Source of the DNA: Sedimenticola sp.
GTDB taxonomy: Bacteria; Pseudomonadota; Gammaproteobacteria; Chromatiales; Chromatiaceae
Assembly: GCA_027083925.1 (NCBI GenBank)
Contig: JALWMK010000106.1
Coordinates: forward strand, 1-43,530
DNA: 43,530 nucleotides
Direction: 5' to 3'
Part shown: piece after piece, positions 14,964 to 24,135 of the stretch
Numbering within the stretch: the first letter of the stretch is position 1
Layout: the number at the start of each line of letters is the position of its first letter
Position numbers and translations under genes: made by a program
The notes under the pieces: generated by a model
Seen by the model: the letters and a program-made list of their open reading frames with translations, nothing else
Database searches by the model: none
Told to the model about the DNA's origin: nothing

Positions 14964-16367
14964 GTGAACAACAAATTTGATTTAATCACCATTGGCGGCG
15001 GTAGCGGCGGCCTTGCGGTGGCAGAAACCGCAGCCCGCCTGGGCAAAAAAGTTGCGGTGGTGGAAGCACACAAAATGGGCGGCACCTGCGTGAACAATGG
15101 CTGCGTACCCAAAAAGGTCATGTGGATCGCTGCCAACCTGGCGCATGCTGTTGATGATGCAAACGGTTTTGGCATCCCCACCAGGCGCGGCAAAACCGAC
15201 TGGCCGGCGCTGGTGGCCGGACGGGAGAATTACATCCGCAACATCAACGAATACTGGGACGGCCATGTGGACACACTGGATATCCGGCATATCCACGGGC
15301 ATGCCCGGTTCGTGGACGGCCACAGTATCCAAGTGGAAGGGCAGCACTACAGCGCCGACCACATCGTACTGGCAACCGGCGGGCGCCCCATGGTTCCCCC
15401 CGTACCGGGCGCGGATCTGGGAATCACCTCGGACGGATTCTTTGCCCTGGAACAACAACCCAAAACAGTGGCCATTATCGGTGGCGGCTATATCGGGGTG
15501 GAGCTGGCCGGGGTATTGCAGGCACTGGGTTCACAGGTGTCGGTAATCGCACTGGAAGACCGGGTGCTGGAGCGCTTCGACCCCATGATTTCCAAAGTAC
15601 TCATGGCAGAAATGCAAAAGCAGGGCATTCGCCTGCACATGAGCTACCAGGTAAATGGCCTCAGCAAAAACGGTGAGCAGATCAGCATACACGGCGCGGC
15701 CGGCGAACAACTCGACGGCTACGACTGCGTAATCTGGGCCATCGGCAGAGCGCCCAACACCAGGGATCTCAATCTCGAGGCGGCAGGCGTGGCAATCCAG
15801 GCGAACGGCATGGTGCCCACAGACAGCTTCCAGAACACTAATGTACCCGGCATCTACGCCATTGGCGACATCACCGGGCGCACACCCCTCACCCCGGTCG
15901 CCATTGCCGCAGGGCGCAAGCTGGCCACACGCCTGTTCGACAACCAGTCCGGCAGCCAGGTAGACTATGACAATATCCCCAGCGTGGTGTTCGCCCATCC
16001 CCCGGTGGCCACCGTGGGACTCACCGAAGCCGAGGCACGGGAGAAACACGCAAAGATCAGCATCTATCAAGCGGAGTTCACGCCCATGCGCCATGCACTC
16101 TCCCGGCATGGCACGAGTACCGCCATGAAACTGGTCTGCGCCGGCGAGAAGGAACAGGTGGTAGGCATACACCTGATTGGCGACAACGTGGATGAAATGC
16201 TCCAGGGCTTTGCCGTAGCGGTAAAGATGGGCGCAACCAAGGCGGACTTCGACAACACCATCGCCATTCATCCTGTAAGCGCGGAAGAACTGGTCACCAT
16301 GAAGACCCCCCTACCGGAAGTGCAGTACGATGAGGACAGCAGCGAGGAATGGCGGAAAGCCAGCTGA
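14964..16367 (+). CDS. gor: Glutathione-disulfide reductase
   Basis: The 467-aa FAD flavoprotein reduces GSSG with NADPH. The FAD-binding [11 protein letters not shown], redox-active [13 protein letters not shown] with its CxxxxC pair, NADPH-binding [11 protein letters not shown], and C-terminal catalytic HP ([10 protein letters not shown]) are all present. Start is GTG at 14964 with AGAGGATAAAGG upstream; an in-frame TTG at 14934 has no ribosome site and falls in a hairpin. It lies 58 bases after the hybrid peroxiredoxin and ends at a strong terminator, so the two probably form one antioxidant operon. Confidence 0.96.
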   Translation: MNNKFDLITIGGGSGGLAVAETAARLGKKVAVVEAHKMGGTCVNNGCVPKKVMWIAANLAHAVDDANGFGIPTRRGKTDWPALVAGRENYIRNINEYWDGHVDTLDIRHIHGHARFVDGHSIQVEGQHYSADHIVLATGGRPMVPPVPGADLGITSDGFFALEQQPKTVAIIGGGYIGVELAGVLQALGSQVSVIALEDRVLERFDPMISKVLMAEMQKQGIRLHMSYQVNGLSKNGEQISIHGAAGEQLDGYDCVIWAIGRAPNTRDLNLEAAGVAIQANGMVPTDSFQNTNVPGIYAIGDITGRTPLTPVAIAAGRKLATRLFDNQSGSQVDYDNIPSVVFAHPPVATVGLTEAEAREKHAKISIYQAEFTPMRHALSRHGTSTAMKLVCAGEKEQVVGIHLIGDNVDEMLQGFAVAVKMGATKADFDNTIAIHPVSAEELVTMKTPLPEVQYDEDSSEEWRKAS

Positions 16368-16372
16368 AAAAC

Positions 16373-16410
16373 CCGGCCTGACCGGTGGCGAACCGGTCGG
16401 GCTGGTTCCT
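16373..16410 (+). terminator. Rho-independent terminator after gor
   Basis: A 14-bp stem (16373-16386 with 16392-16405, two G-U pairs) with a five-base loop is followed by the T-rich TTCCTTT. It lies six bases after the gor stop. Confidence 0.8.
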
Positions 16411-16634
16411 TTGTCCAGCAGGGTGGCTGCGAACCTGCGCCAGGGAAACAATTGCTGCTGGCTCCGGAAAGCTCCAACGGCAGCCCGGGAGGCGACAGCG
16501 CGGGAATGTCGCTCCCCCTGTCACGCCCCGTCAACACCGGCACGCCAGAATGCAGCAGTGCACACTGCCTGATCGTTGCCGTAAGCTGAGCTGGATTTGC
16601 AGGTTCCCGCCGCCTATACCAGCCTTGCTCCCTG
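16411..16634. other. Intergenic stretch with no recognised feature
   Basis: This is the first part of the 569-bp gap between gor and the symporter gene. I see no gene, RNA or clear repeat in it. The remainder of the gap holds the inverted-repeat element, a short CTGAA/TTCAG hairpin near 16825-16842 and repeat-family copy A. Confidence 0.6.
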
Positions 16635-16800
16635 TATAGGGCACCTCTATTAATTCATGATTGGCATCTACGCACATGAGGGCAGCGATAACTTCGTTGA
16701 AAATCTTGCAAATAGCAGACTATTTGCTGCGATCTTCGCCTTGTTCTCACTGCCCTCATGCACGAATCTGCTCAAACAGAATTAATAGAGGTGCCCTATA
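16635..16800. mobile_element. MITE-like element, complete copy (166 bp)
   Basis: Perfect 22-bp terminal inverted repeats run 16635-16656 and 16779-16800, starting TATAGGGCACCTCT. Inner inverted arms occur at 16675-16685/16750-16760 and a central hairpin at 16708-16727, so the whole element can fold as one imperfect palindrome. TA at each outer edge would suit a TA target duplication. There is no coding capacity for a transposase. Confidence 0.8.
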
Positions 16801-16848
16801 TTCAAAATTCCCGGATGCTATAACCTGAATCCGCAGGTTCAGATTAGA

Positions 16849-16914
16849 ATTAACCCAACCGCCAAATAGGTCGTCCCCAGGGCTTCAAGCAGGCCGTGAT
16901 GCACTGTTCACATG
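16849..16914. repeat. Dispersed repeat family B, copy A
   Basis: It shares an ATTAACC(C/A)...CCAAATA(G/T)GTCG(T/C)CC(T/C)CAG core and a downstream TTCAAGCAGG/TGATTCAC-like segment with 20962-21024 and 41572-41639. It lies just past the end of the symporter gene. Confidence 0.6.
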
Positions 16915-16936
16915 ACCATCTGGTGCACACAGCCCG

Positions 16937-18175
16937 CTAATTCCTGGTCTCGGATTCCGACTCCCGATTCAGGCTGTCCACGGTCTTGGCCACCACCATA
17001 TCGGAAGTGACATTCAGGGAGGTGCGCGCCATGTCGAGAATGCGATCCACCACCACGATCAGCGCCATATATTCAATAGGCAGGCCGGCCTGGTTGAGAA
17101 TCACCACCATCATCACCAGGGAGGCGCTGGGCAATGCGGCTACACCCACACTCAGGGCCACCACGGTGAATCCCAGCAGCAGCTGGTCTCCCAGGTTCAT
17201 GCCCACCCCGGCCAGATTGGCGATGTACAGCACTGCGATGGTGAGATAGGCGGCGGTGCCATCCATGGAGACCGTCGCCCCCAGGGGCAAGACGAAGCTG
17301 GCCGTCTCTTTTTTCACACCGCCTTTTTCCACCGCTACACGCATGCTCACGGGCAGGGTAGCGGCACTGGAGGCGGTGGAGAAGGCCATCAGTGGCACTT
17401 CCTTGATTTTGTTCAGATATTTCCAGGGGTTGATGCGCGCAAACAGACTCATGACCGCCGGCAGGGTCACCAGGGCGTGGAAAATCAGCACGCCCAGCAC
17501 CACCAGTATGTATTTCCACAGACCAATCAGGGTCTCGATGCCCTGATCTGCCACCACATAGCTGATGAGGCTGAACACCCCCAGGGGGGTAAACAGAATC
17601 ACCCATCGCGCCAGCTTGAGCATGGCTTCACTGATGCCGGTGAATACATCCAGCATCACGCTGTGGTGTTTTTCTTCCAGGTACAGGCTGGCCACCCCGA
17701 ACAATATCGCAAACACGATTACCTGCATCATGGAACCAGTGGCAAGAGAATTGAAAATATTGGTGGGAATGAAGCTCAGCAACATGGCACTGAGGGAAAA
17801 CGGCGCCACGTCCTTGGCCCGGTCATAGCTCAGGCCTTCCGGGGAAACTGCATCCCCGATGGGAAACACATTCATGGCGACCACCGCCAGCAGCACCGCC
17901 AAAGCCGTGGTCAGCACATACAGTCCGATGGTTTTCAGACCGATACGGCGCAGCTGCTCCAGCCCGCCCAGCCCGGAAATCGCTACATAGATGGAAGCAA
18001 ACACCAAAGGCACCACCAGCATTTTCAGAAAAGCGACAAACGCCTTTCCCAGTGCCTTTTGCGCCAGTGCCCATTCTGGCAGGAGGATGCCAAACAGAAT
18101 GCCCAGTATGATGCCGGCCACCACCAGCTTGTTGGTCGATTCTTCCCGGGAGATATAGCGCAGTATCTTGGTCAT
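16937..18175 (-). CDS. Dicarboxylate/amino acid:cation symporter (DAACS family)
   Basis: The 412-aa membrane protein belongs to the GltP/DctA/SstT family, which couples uptake of dicarboxylates, glutamate, aspartate or serine to Na+ or H+. It has about eight hydrophobic segments. The HP1 Ser-rich loop STASSAATLPVSM, the TM7 MDGTAAY (equivalent to NMDGT) and the TM8 DRILDMARTSLNV substrate-binding residues are visible. Substrate cannot be set from this. The ATG at 18175 immediately follows the hemD stop, with its ribosome site inside hemD, so it is likely cotranscribed with hemCD. That is unusual, since hemX and hemY are the common neighbours. Confidence 0.94.
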   Translation of the reverse strand: MTKILRYISREESTNKLVVAGIILGILFGILLPEWALAQKALGKAFVAFLKMLVVPLVFASIYVAISGLGGLEQLRRIGLKTIGLYVLTTALAVLLAVVAMNVFPIGDAVSPEGLSYDRAKDVAPFSLSAMLLSFIPTNIFNSLATGSMMQVIVFAILFGVASLYLEEKHHSVMLDVFTGISEAMLKLARWVILFTPLGVFSLISYVVADQGIETLIGLWKYILVVLGVLIFHALVTLPAVMSLFARINPWKYLNKIKEVPLMAFSTASSAATLPVSMRVAVEKGGVKKETASFVLPLGATVSMDGTAAYLTIAVLYIANLAGVGMNLGDQLLLGFTVVALSVGVAALPSASLVMMVVILNQAGLPIEYMALIVVVDRILDMARTSLNVTSDMVVAKTVDSLNRESESETRN

Positions 18176-18937
18176 CTAGCTTTCCACAAATTGGCACAGT
18201 GTCTGGAGAATACCACGATCACCCGCCTGTTCCGCCACCAGCACCTGACGGCAACCCAATTCCTTCGCATGGGTCGCAGTGCGCTCACTCAGTACGACCA
18301 GGGGGGTTCGGCAAAGCTTTTCCTTCCCTTCAGGGCCGAGCAACTGCAACAAATTATCCAGTATTCCGGAACTGGTCACGGCCACCACATCCACCATCTG
18401 CTCCCAACCACGCACCAGATTGTCTGCACTGCGCCGGGGCAGGCGCCGCTCATACACTTCTGCATAGATTACTTTCGCCCCCCGCTTTTCCAACTCCTGC
18501 TTCAGCAGCTCCCGGCCGCCACGGCCGCGTATGATCGTCACCCGCCGCCCCTGCATATCCGCCAGGGCATTCTGGGCCAGCAGTCCTTCGCTGTCGCAGC
18601 GTTGCCCGGGAACCAGGGTGGCGGACAAGCCGTGTTCTTCCAGGCTGGCCGCCGTGGCCTCGCCAATGGCGGCGATCTGCAGATTGAGGGGCAGTTCATC
18701 GGGCAACAAGGGAAAAGCATGCACGACGGCGTTCACGCTGATGAAAATCAGTAAATCACTGCGCCCGGCTTCGTGCAGAGCTTCACGGACGGCCTGCACA
18801 TCATCCGCAGGGGCAATTTCCATGGCGGGAAAACGCAGGGGGCGGCCATGGGCCGTTTCGATCATGCTGCAAAGCGGCCCGGCCTGATCTGCAGGACGGG
18901 TGATGAGCACGCTCAGGCCGTGCAGATGGCAGCTCAT
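18176..18937 (-). CDS. hemD: Uroporphyrinogen-III synthase
   Basis: The 253-aa enzyme cyclises hydroxymethylbilane with inversion of ring D. The preferred start is ATG 18937, which overlaps the hemC stop as ATGA; the longer upstream frame is a hemC shadow. Family landmarks are [13 protein letters not shown] at the N-terminus, FISVNAV, and [13 protein letters not shown] in the second domain. HemD is poorly conserved, but context after hemC makes it secure. Confidence 0.94.
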   Translation of the reverse strand: MSCHLHGLSVLITRPADQAGPLCSMIETAHGRPLRFPAMEIAPADDVQAVREALHEAGRSDLLIFISVNAVVHAFPLLPDELPLNLQIAAIGEATAASLEEHGLSATLVPGQRCDSEGLLAQNALADMQGRRVTIIRGRGGRELLKQELEKRGAKVIYAEVYERRLPRRSADNLVRGWEQMVDVVAVTSSGILDNLLQLLGPEGKEKLCRTPLVVLSERTATHAKELGCRQVLVAEQAGDRGILQTLCQFVES

Positions 18938-19866
18938 GCCTGCTGGTACAATTCCTTGAGAATTTGCGCGGCGCCTGCATCCAGCAGACGCTCCGCCAAG
19001 GTCACGCCCAAGGTTTCGGCGTCTGCCGCCGGGCCACGGATCTCGTCCTGGATGATGGTCTTGCCATCGACGCTGCCCACCAGTCCGCGCAGCCAAAGCT
19101 GGTCGCCTTCCAGCAGGGCGTGGCCGGCAATGGGCACCTGACAGCCGCCTTCCAGACGATTGTTCATAGCGCGTTCAGCCAGTACACGGATCGCCGTATG
19201 CGAGTGATGCAGCGGCGCGATGAGGGCGTTCACCCGCGCATCATCGGCGCGGCACTCGATACCCACCGCACCCTGGCCGATGGCAGGCAGGCTTTGCTCC
19301 GGCTCGATAAATGTACGGATGCGTCCGGCAAACTCCAGCCGGATCAACCCGGCGGCCGCCAGGATGATGGCGTCGTATTCGCCTTCATCGAGTTTGCGCA
19401 GGCGGGTGTTCACATTGCCGCGCAGGGGCAGCAATTCCAGATCGGGACGCCGCGCCATGATCTGGCTCTGACGGCGCAGGCTGGAGGTGCCCACCTTCGC
19501 CCCCAGGGGCAGTTCGTCCAGGCTGGCATAGGCGTTGGAGACAAAGGCATCGCGGGGATCTTCCCGCTCCATGATCACCGGCAGATGCAGACCTTCCGGT
19601 AACTCCACAGGCACATCCTTCATCGAATGCACGGCAATATCGGCGCTGCCTTCGAGCATGCCCTGTTCCAGTTCTTTTACGAACAACCCCTTGCCGCCAA
19701 TTTTAGCCAGGGGGGTGTCCAGGATCTTGTCACCCTGGGTGCTCATGCCCAGCAGCTCCACGTCAATGCCAGGATGCGCCGCCTTCAGGGCCGCCGCTAC
19801 ATGTTCAGCCTGCCACATGGCAAGGGGGGATTTTCGGGTGGCAATGCGAATCAGATCAATAGTCAT
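18934..19866 (-). CDS. hemC: Porphobilinogen deaminase (hydroxymethylbilane synthase)
   Basis: The 310-aa enzyme joins four porphobilinogens on a dipyrromethane cofactor. [34 protein letters not shown] and the cofactor-binding EGGCQVPIA are present. The cofactor cysteine is residue 242, the same number as in E. coli. It starts the hemC–hemD–symporter run. Upstream lies a 677-bp repeat-rich gap that must contain its promoter. Confidence 0.97.
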   Translation of the reverse strand: MTIDLIRIATRKSPLAMWQAEHVAAALKAAHPGIDVELLGMSTQGDKILDTPLAKIGGKGLFVKELEQGMLEGSADIAVHSMKDVPVELPEGLHLPVIMEREDPRDAFVSNAYASLDELPLGAKVGTSSLRRQSQIMARRPDLELLPLRGNVNTRLRKLDEGEYDAIILAAAGLIRLEFAGRIRTFIEPEQSLPAIGQGAVGIECRADDARVNALIAPLHHSHTAIRVLAERAMNNRLEGGCQVPIAGHALLEGDQLWLRGLVGSVDGKTIIQDEIRGPAADAETLGVTLAERLLDAGAAQILKELYQQA

Positions 19867-19890
19867 GGGATGGCAGCAGGAAAGTGGATA

Positions 19891-20125
19891 TCAATGGCAT
19901 AGTATGCCAAAGATGCGCGGCTCAATACAGGTGAATGCAACAGGAGAACGGGATGCAAACCCCAGCCACCCCCCACCGGCCCTGGCGGGACAATTATCCA
20001 GCGTACCCCCAGCGACACTGCACGCAACCCGGTTCCTGCCCAGCGCCTTGGCTTCATACAGGATCCTGTTCACCCGGGCCAGCAGGCTCTCGGGGACAGC
20101 TGCTGCAATCCGGCAGCTAAGGCAG
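19891..20125 (-). pseudogene. Fragment of a GGDEF (diguanylate cyclase) gene C-terminus
   Basis: Leftward translation gives IAAAVPESLLARVNRILYEAKALGRNRVA, the typical C-terminal helix and last strand of GGDEF domains (compare ALYxAKxxGRNRV). The GGDEF active site is absent. The fragment stops abruptly against the half-copy of the inverted-repeat element at 20134. About 30 codons of unrelated frame follow before the stop. It is a relic, not a gene. Confidence 0.6.
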
Positions 20126-20133
20126 ACCGAGGG

Positions 20134-20209
20134 TTTGCTGCGATCTTCGCCTTGTTCTCACTGCCCTCATGCACGAATCTGCTCAAACAGAATGAATAGA
20201 GGCGCCCTA
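20134..20209. mobile_element. MITE-like element, right-half copy
   Basis: About 76 bp from TTTGCTGCGATCTTCG to the terminal GGCGCCCTAA are nearly identical to the right half of the complete copy (16723-16798). The left half is missing and replaced by the GGDEF fragment, showing deletion or rearrangement. Confidence 0.75.
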
Positions 20210-20223
20210 AATGCGAAAATGCC

Positions 20224-20255
20224 TTTCCAGCCGCAGATCTTTCCAGCCGCAGATC
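20224..20255. repeat. Exact 16-bp tandem duplication
   Basis: TTTCCAGCCGCAGATC occurs twice without a spacer (20224-20239 and 20240-20255). A leftward frame across it reads VDGEVLDSNLIMRPFQDLR, which may be another piece of a broken gene. Confidence 0.7.
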
Positions 20256-20332
20256 TTGGAAGGGACGCATGATCAGGTTACTATCCAGCACTTCTCCGTC
20301 AACGATAAACCTTCCATACTACGAAACCATGA

Positions 20333-20491
20333 AGAGTGCCTCCAATAATTCGTAATCGGCGCCTTTGCGTTTGAACGGTGCGACAACCGCGTTGAAAACC
20401 TTGTAAATAGCACATTATTTGCTGCGGCCTTCACCTTGTTCCCGCACCGCTCAAACACAAGCCTGCTCAAACGGCATTATCGGAGGAACCC
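20333..20491. mobile_element. MITE-like element, diverged copy
   Basis: Imperfect terminal repeats (GAGTGCCTCCAATAAT and ATTATCGGAGGAACCCT) bracket about 159 bp. It has the same internal plan as the complete copy, including GTTGAAAACCTTGTAAATAG and TTTGCTGCGGCCTTC. It is an older or different subfamily member. Confidence 0.7.
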
Positions 20492-20543
20492 TGAAAACAA
20501 GGGTAGCGCATCCCGCTAACCCAAGACACAGGAATTCCGGGTT

Positions 20544-20903
20544 ATGACCACGACATCCAGGTACACAGCCAGCCAGACCGCTGACTTGCATGACTTTCGG
20601 CAAACAGTCATCGATGCTTCCCGAACCCAACCGGTGGTTGTGGATTTCTGGGCGGACTGGTGCGCACCCTGCCACGCCATTGCGCCCCATTTACAGCGTG
20701 TCATGGAGGAAATGGCAGACCAGGTCAACCTGGTGACAGTGGAGGTGGACGAAGGGGAAAACATGAAACTGGCAGGAAAATACAAGCTGCGAGGCTTCCC
20801 CACCATCATGCTGTTCGTGAATGGCGAGGAAGTCGCACGTTTTGCCGGGAACCGGGCCAGCCACTGGATTCGTGACTGGCTGCAGCAGCATCTTCCCCGC
20901 TAA
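20544..20903 (+). CDS. Thioredoxin-family protein
   Basis: The 119-aa protein has a complete thioredoxin fold. VVDFWADWCAPCHAIAP carries redox cysteines C40 and C43, and the cis-proline is in GFPTIMLF. It is slightly longer than TrxA at the N-terminus. There is no signal peptide, so it should act in the cytoplasm. It stands alone between repeat DNA and the prmA series. The CAPC motif, differing from CGPC, suggests a redox potential unlike classical Trx, which is inference. Confidence 0.92.
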   Translation: MTTTSRYTASQTADLHDFRQTVIDASRTQPVVVDFWADWCAPCHAIAPHLQRVMEEMADQVNLVTVEVDEGENMKLAGKYKLRGFPTIMLFVNGEEVARFAGNRASHWIRDWLQQHLPR

Positions 20904-20930
20904 CCCGCATTCCTCAACAGGTCGCCCCCG

Positions 20931-21024
20931 TTTTGGAAAAAGACCAATGATTCAGGCTGCTATTAACCCGGCGACCAAATATGTCGCCCTCAGTGCTTCA
21001 AACAGGGTGCTGATTCACATATCC
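20931..21024. repeat. Dispersed repeat family B, copy B (with 15-bp leader)
   Basis: A 15-mer TTTTGGAAAAAGACC (20931-20945) is shared exactly with 41447-41461. The main core at 20962-21024 is shared with 16849-16914 and 41572-41639. It lies about 50 bases upstream of prmA and may carry its promoter. Confidence 0.6.
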
Positions 21025-21074
21025 CTGCCATTTTGGGGTTAGAATAATCGCCACTGGACAAAGCGGATCGTCAC

Positions 21075-21953
21075 ATGCCCTGGCTGCAAGCACACCTCGA
21101 AGTAGAAAAACCCCAGGCCGCTCTTATCGAGTTGCTGTTCGAACAGCTTGGCGCGCTCTCCACCACCCTGGCCGATGCAAAAGACGAACCCATGCTGGAG
21201 CCACCGCCGGGCACCACGCCCCTGTGGAGCTACACCAGGGTAAGCGCCCTGTTCGAGGGTGACACGGACGCCGACAACCTGCGCGCCAGCATCGACCAGG
21301 TGCTGGCCCGGGAAAACAGCCGGCGGCTGCAGTTGGAGCTACTGGAAGACCAGGCATGGGAACGCGCCTGGCTGGAACACTTCCAACCCATGAAATTCGG
21401 GCGGCATCTGTGGATCTGCCCGACGGGAAAAGAAATTCCGGTACCGCAGGCCACCGTTATCCACCTGGATCCCGGCCTGGCTTTTGGCACCGGCACCCAC
21501 CCCACGACAGACCTGTGCCTGCAATGGCTGGATGGGGCGCAGATAAGAGACAAAACAGTCATTGATTTCGGCTGCGGCTCCGGAATTCTCGCCATCGCGG
21601 CACTGAAGCTGGGTGCAGCCAGGGCAATCGCCGTGGATCACGATCCCCAGGCACTCATCGCCACCCACAGCAACGCCGTGCAAAATGGCGTGGCCAATCG
21701 ACTGGAAACCTTTGCCGCCGAAGATTTCCCACCCCGGACTGCAGACGTGGTGCTGGCCAATATCCTTGCCAACGTACTCATCGAGCTGGCACCGCAGATA
21801 AAGTCCCTGCTCAAGCCCGGTGGGCAGCTGGTACTCTCCGGCATCCTGCATCACCAGACTGCCGATGTTACACAGGCCTATGCGCCGGAAATCCTGTTCC
21901 CACCTCCCGGCCAGCTGGGCGACTGGGCGCGCCTGAACGGAAAATCTTCATGA
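21075..21953 (+). CDS. prmA: Ribosomal protein L11 methyltransferase
   Basis: The 292-aa enzyme trimethylates L11 on several amino groups using SAM. The N-terminal L11-recognition domain starts PWLQAHLEVEK. The methyltransferase domain has GTGTHPTTDLCLQWL, SAM-binding VIDFGCGSGILAIAALKLGA, and VLANILANVLIEL. Its stop overlaps the next gene's ATG by four bases. It opens the conserved prmA–DUF3426–dusB–fis–purH–purD series. Confidence 0.97.
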   Translation: MPWLQAHLEVEKPQAALIELLFEQLGALSTTLADAKDEPMLEPPPGTTPLWSYTRVSALFEGDTDADNLRASIDQVLARENSRRLQLELLEDQAWERAWLEHFQPMKFGRHLWICPTGKEIPVPQATVIHLDPGLAFGTGTHPTTDLCLQWLDGAQIRDKTVIDFGCGSGILAIAALKLGAARAIAVDHDPQALIATHSNAVQNGVANRLETFAAEDFPPRTADVVLANILANVLIELAPQIKSLLKPGGQLVLSGILHHQTADVTQAYAPEILFPPPGQLGDWARLNGKSS

Positions 21954-22819
21954 AAGTCCGCTGTCCCCACTGCAAGGTCATCTACAACATCAAATCCTCA
22001 ACCCTGGCGGATGCAGGCTTCAAAGTGGTATGCGGCGAATGCCATGATGTGTTTGAGGTAAGGAACGGTGACGCCTCCCGGAAAACCGCGGCGGACAGCA
22101 ACAGCCAGGGACTGCAACCGGGTGTAGAAATGCAGGATCTCCTTGCAGATCTGCAGCACAGCCTGGACAAACAAGACACGAAGCAGAGCACCCAGGAAAC
22201 CATAGACAGCTTCTTGCCCCCAGTGCCGCCAGACTCACTGTTTGCCGAAAAACCCGGCCAGGGCGAGTTTCTGACCGACCAGCCGGAAGCAAAAGAAGAA
22301 GAATTCCTTGCGGAGTTTTCCCGGCAGAATAAGCCGGTATCCCCGCTTGCAATCGCTTCGCTGCTGGTATTGTTGCTGACAGCACTGGCCCAGCTTGCCT
22401 GGATAGAAAAAGAACGGCTTCTGCAGTTTCCCCGGGTTCATACCGCCGCCAGCCATCTGTGCTCCTACTTTGGCTGCACTTTGCCCCAGATCCGGACAAA
22501 AGAAGAAGAGTCATTTCTCGTAGTGGATCGCTCCCTGCAGGCGCACAGCAGACAGCCGGGCGCTTACCAACTGGATGTTTTGCTGCGCAACGCCGCTTCA
22601 TCCACCAAAACCCTGCCTGCCTTGCAGTTGAGCCTGCTGGATGACAAGCAAGCCGCTATCGCCAGACGCACCTTCCCGCCTAGCGACTACATGACAGGCC
22701 ACAAACAGCCCCGGCAGCTTGCTGCGGGCGAACTGCTGGAAATCCAGCTGCTGTTGCTGCCCCCGGAAGAGCATTTCTCCGGGTACAGGCTGGACTTCAT
22801 CCCCACAGATTCCTCATGA
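21950..22819 (+). CDS. MJ0042 zinc-ribbon and DUF3426 membrane protein
   Basis: The 289-aa protein has an N-terminal zinc ribbon (Cys5, Cys8, Cys28, Cys31), an acidic linker, one transmembrane helix (131-151), and a C-terminal DUF3426 domain, probably periplasmic. This family sits between prmA and dusB in many Beta- and Gammaproteobacteria. Its function is unknown. It overlaps prmA and dusB by four bases each, so it is firmly part of the operon. Confidence 0.9.
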   Translation: MKVRCPHCKVIYNIKSSTLADAGFKVVCGECHDVFEVRNGDASRKTAADSNSQGLQPGVEMQDLLADLQHSLDKQDTKQSTQETIDSFLPPVPPDSLFAEKPGQGEFLTDQPEAKEEEFLAEFSRQNKPVSPLAIASLLVLLLTALAQLAWIEKERLLQFPRVHTAASHLCSYFGCTLPQIRTKEEESFLVVDRSLQAHSRQPGAYQLDVLLRNAASSTKTLPALQLSLLDDKQAAIARRTFPPSDYMTGHKQPRQLAAGELLEIQLLLLPPEEHFSGYRLDFIPTDSS

Positions 22820-23805
22820 ATATCGGCAAACTGCAACTTTCCGGCAACCTTATCCTGGCCCCCATGGCCGGCATCACCGACCTGCCCTTTCGCAACCTGT
22901 GCAGACGCTTCGGCGCAGCCCTGGCCGTCTCAGAAATGATCAGTGCAGACACCAGCCTGTGGGGCAGCAAAAAAACCCAGACTCGCCTCCACCGCGAGGG
23001 GGAAACACCGCCAGTGGCGGTACAAATTCTGGGCGCCACCCCGGAAAAACTGGCCCGGGCCGCCCGCATCAACGTGGACTGTGGCGCCGAAATTATCGAC
23101 ATCAACATGGGCTGCCCGGCGAAAAAGGTCTGCAAGCTTGCTGCCGGTTCCGCCCTGCTGCAGGATGAACTCCTGGTCGGCAGAATACTCGATGCCGTGG
23201 TCAGCGCCGTGGACGTGCCAGTTACCCTGAAAATCCGTACCGGCTGGGACAAACAAAGCATCAATGCTCCCACCATCGCAAGAATTGCCGAGGCCAACGG
23301 CATTCAGATGTTGTCCGTACATGGCCGCACCCGCGCCTGCAAGTTCGCCGGAGAAGCCGAATATGAAACCATTCGTGAAGTAAAACAGGCAGTTAGTATT
23401 CCGGTGGTGGCAAATGGCGATATCGGCGACGAAAAAAAGGCGCAACAGGTGCTGAAATTTACCGGCGCTGACGCTATTATGATAGGCCGTGGAGCGCAGG
23501 GCAGGCCATGGATATTCCGCCATATTGCCCACTATCTCACCACTGGTGAGCAACTACAGGAGCCGGAGCTGCAGTGGATTGGGGATCTACTGCTGGAGCA
23601 CCTGGATGCGCTGTACAGCCTCTACGGCCGGCAACACGGCGTACGCATAGCGCGCAAGCATGTCGCCTGGTACAGCAAGCATTTGCGGGGGGGCGCAACA
23701 TTCCGCCGGAAAATCAACCAGGTGGAAGATACGCAAGGTCAGCATGACCTGATCAAAGATTTTTTTATTGCCGGGGTCCAGGGGAGAAGGCAGCATGAAT
23801 TTTGA
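22816..23805 (+). CDS. dusB: tRNA dihydrouridine synthase B
   Basis: The 329-aa FMN enzyme reduces uridines in the tRNA D-loop. It has the LAPMAGITDLPFRNLCRRFGA flavin-binding start, the catalytic Cys100 in DINMGCPAKKVCK, IRTGWD, VHGRTR, and VVANGDI, then the GRGAQGRPWIF phosphate site. Length is typical. fis starts within its last codons, the classic dusB–fis arrangement. Confidence 0.97.
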   Translation: MNIGKLQLSGNLILAPMAGITDLPFRNLCRRFGAALAVSEMISADTSLWGSKKTQTRLHREGETPPVAVQILGATPEKLARAARINVDCGAEIIDINMGCPAKKVCKLAAGSALLQDELLVGRILDAVVSAVDVPVTLKIRTGWDKQSINAPTIARIAEANGIQMLSVHGRTRACKFAGEAEYETIREVKQAVSIPVVANGDIGDEKKAQQVLKFTGADAIMIGRGAQGRPWIFRHIAHYLTTGEQLQEPELQWIGDLLLEHLDALYSLYGRQHGVRIARKHVAWYSKHLRGGATFRRKINQVEDTQGQHDLIKDFFIAGVQGRRQHEF

Positions 23806-24088
23806 AGAGACAGGCGGCAGCATGAGTGCCGAAACCTTTACTGTGGAAAGACAATCCCGGGAAGACTCCCTGAGCGACTGCGTCCGCGATGCTCTTGGCG
23901 GCTATTTCACCCGACTCAACGGCCATGGCACAAGCGATCTGTATCAGCTGGTGATGGAAGAGGTGGAACGCCCCCTGTTTGAGACCGTAATGGAACATAC
24001 CGGCGGCAACCAGACCCGTGCGGCCGCCCTGCTGGGCATCAGCCGCAGCACCCTGCGCAAGAAACTGGCGTATTACAAGCTTGGCTGA
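23795..24088 (+). CDS. fis: DNA-binding protein Fis
   Basis: The 97-aa nucleoid protein bends DNA and tunes rRNA and growth-phase promoters. The C-terminal helix-turn-helix [23 protein letters not shown] is nearly the consensus. The start at 23795 gives the family length and has GAGAAGGCAG in front; 23768 would give extra residues lying inside dusB. It overlaps the dusB stop by 11 bases, so expression is coupled. Confidence 0.95.
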   Translation: MNFEETGGSMSAETFTVERQSREDSLSDCVRDALGGYFTRLNGHGTSDLYQLVMEEVERPLFETVMEHTGGNQTRAAALLGISRSTLRKKLAYYKLG

Positions 24089-24135
24089 AACCCGGCACAC
24101 TGACCTGTTACACCCGACTTTCAGGAATCCACAAC

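Noticed and set aside
17477-18754. Long rightward ORF (425 codons) opposite the symporter and hemD
   Set aside because: It is a Gln/His-rich antisense shadow spanning two real genes.
23768-23794. Longer fis start
   Set aside because: It adds nine residues lying within dusB, lacks a better ribosome site, and exceeds the family length.
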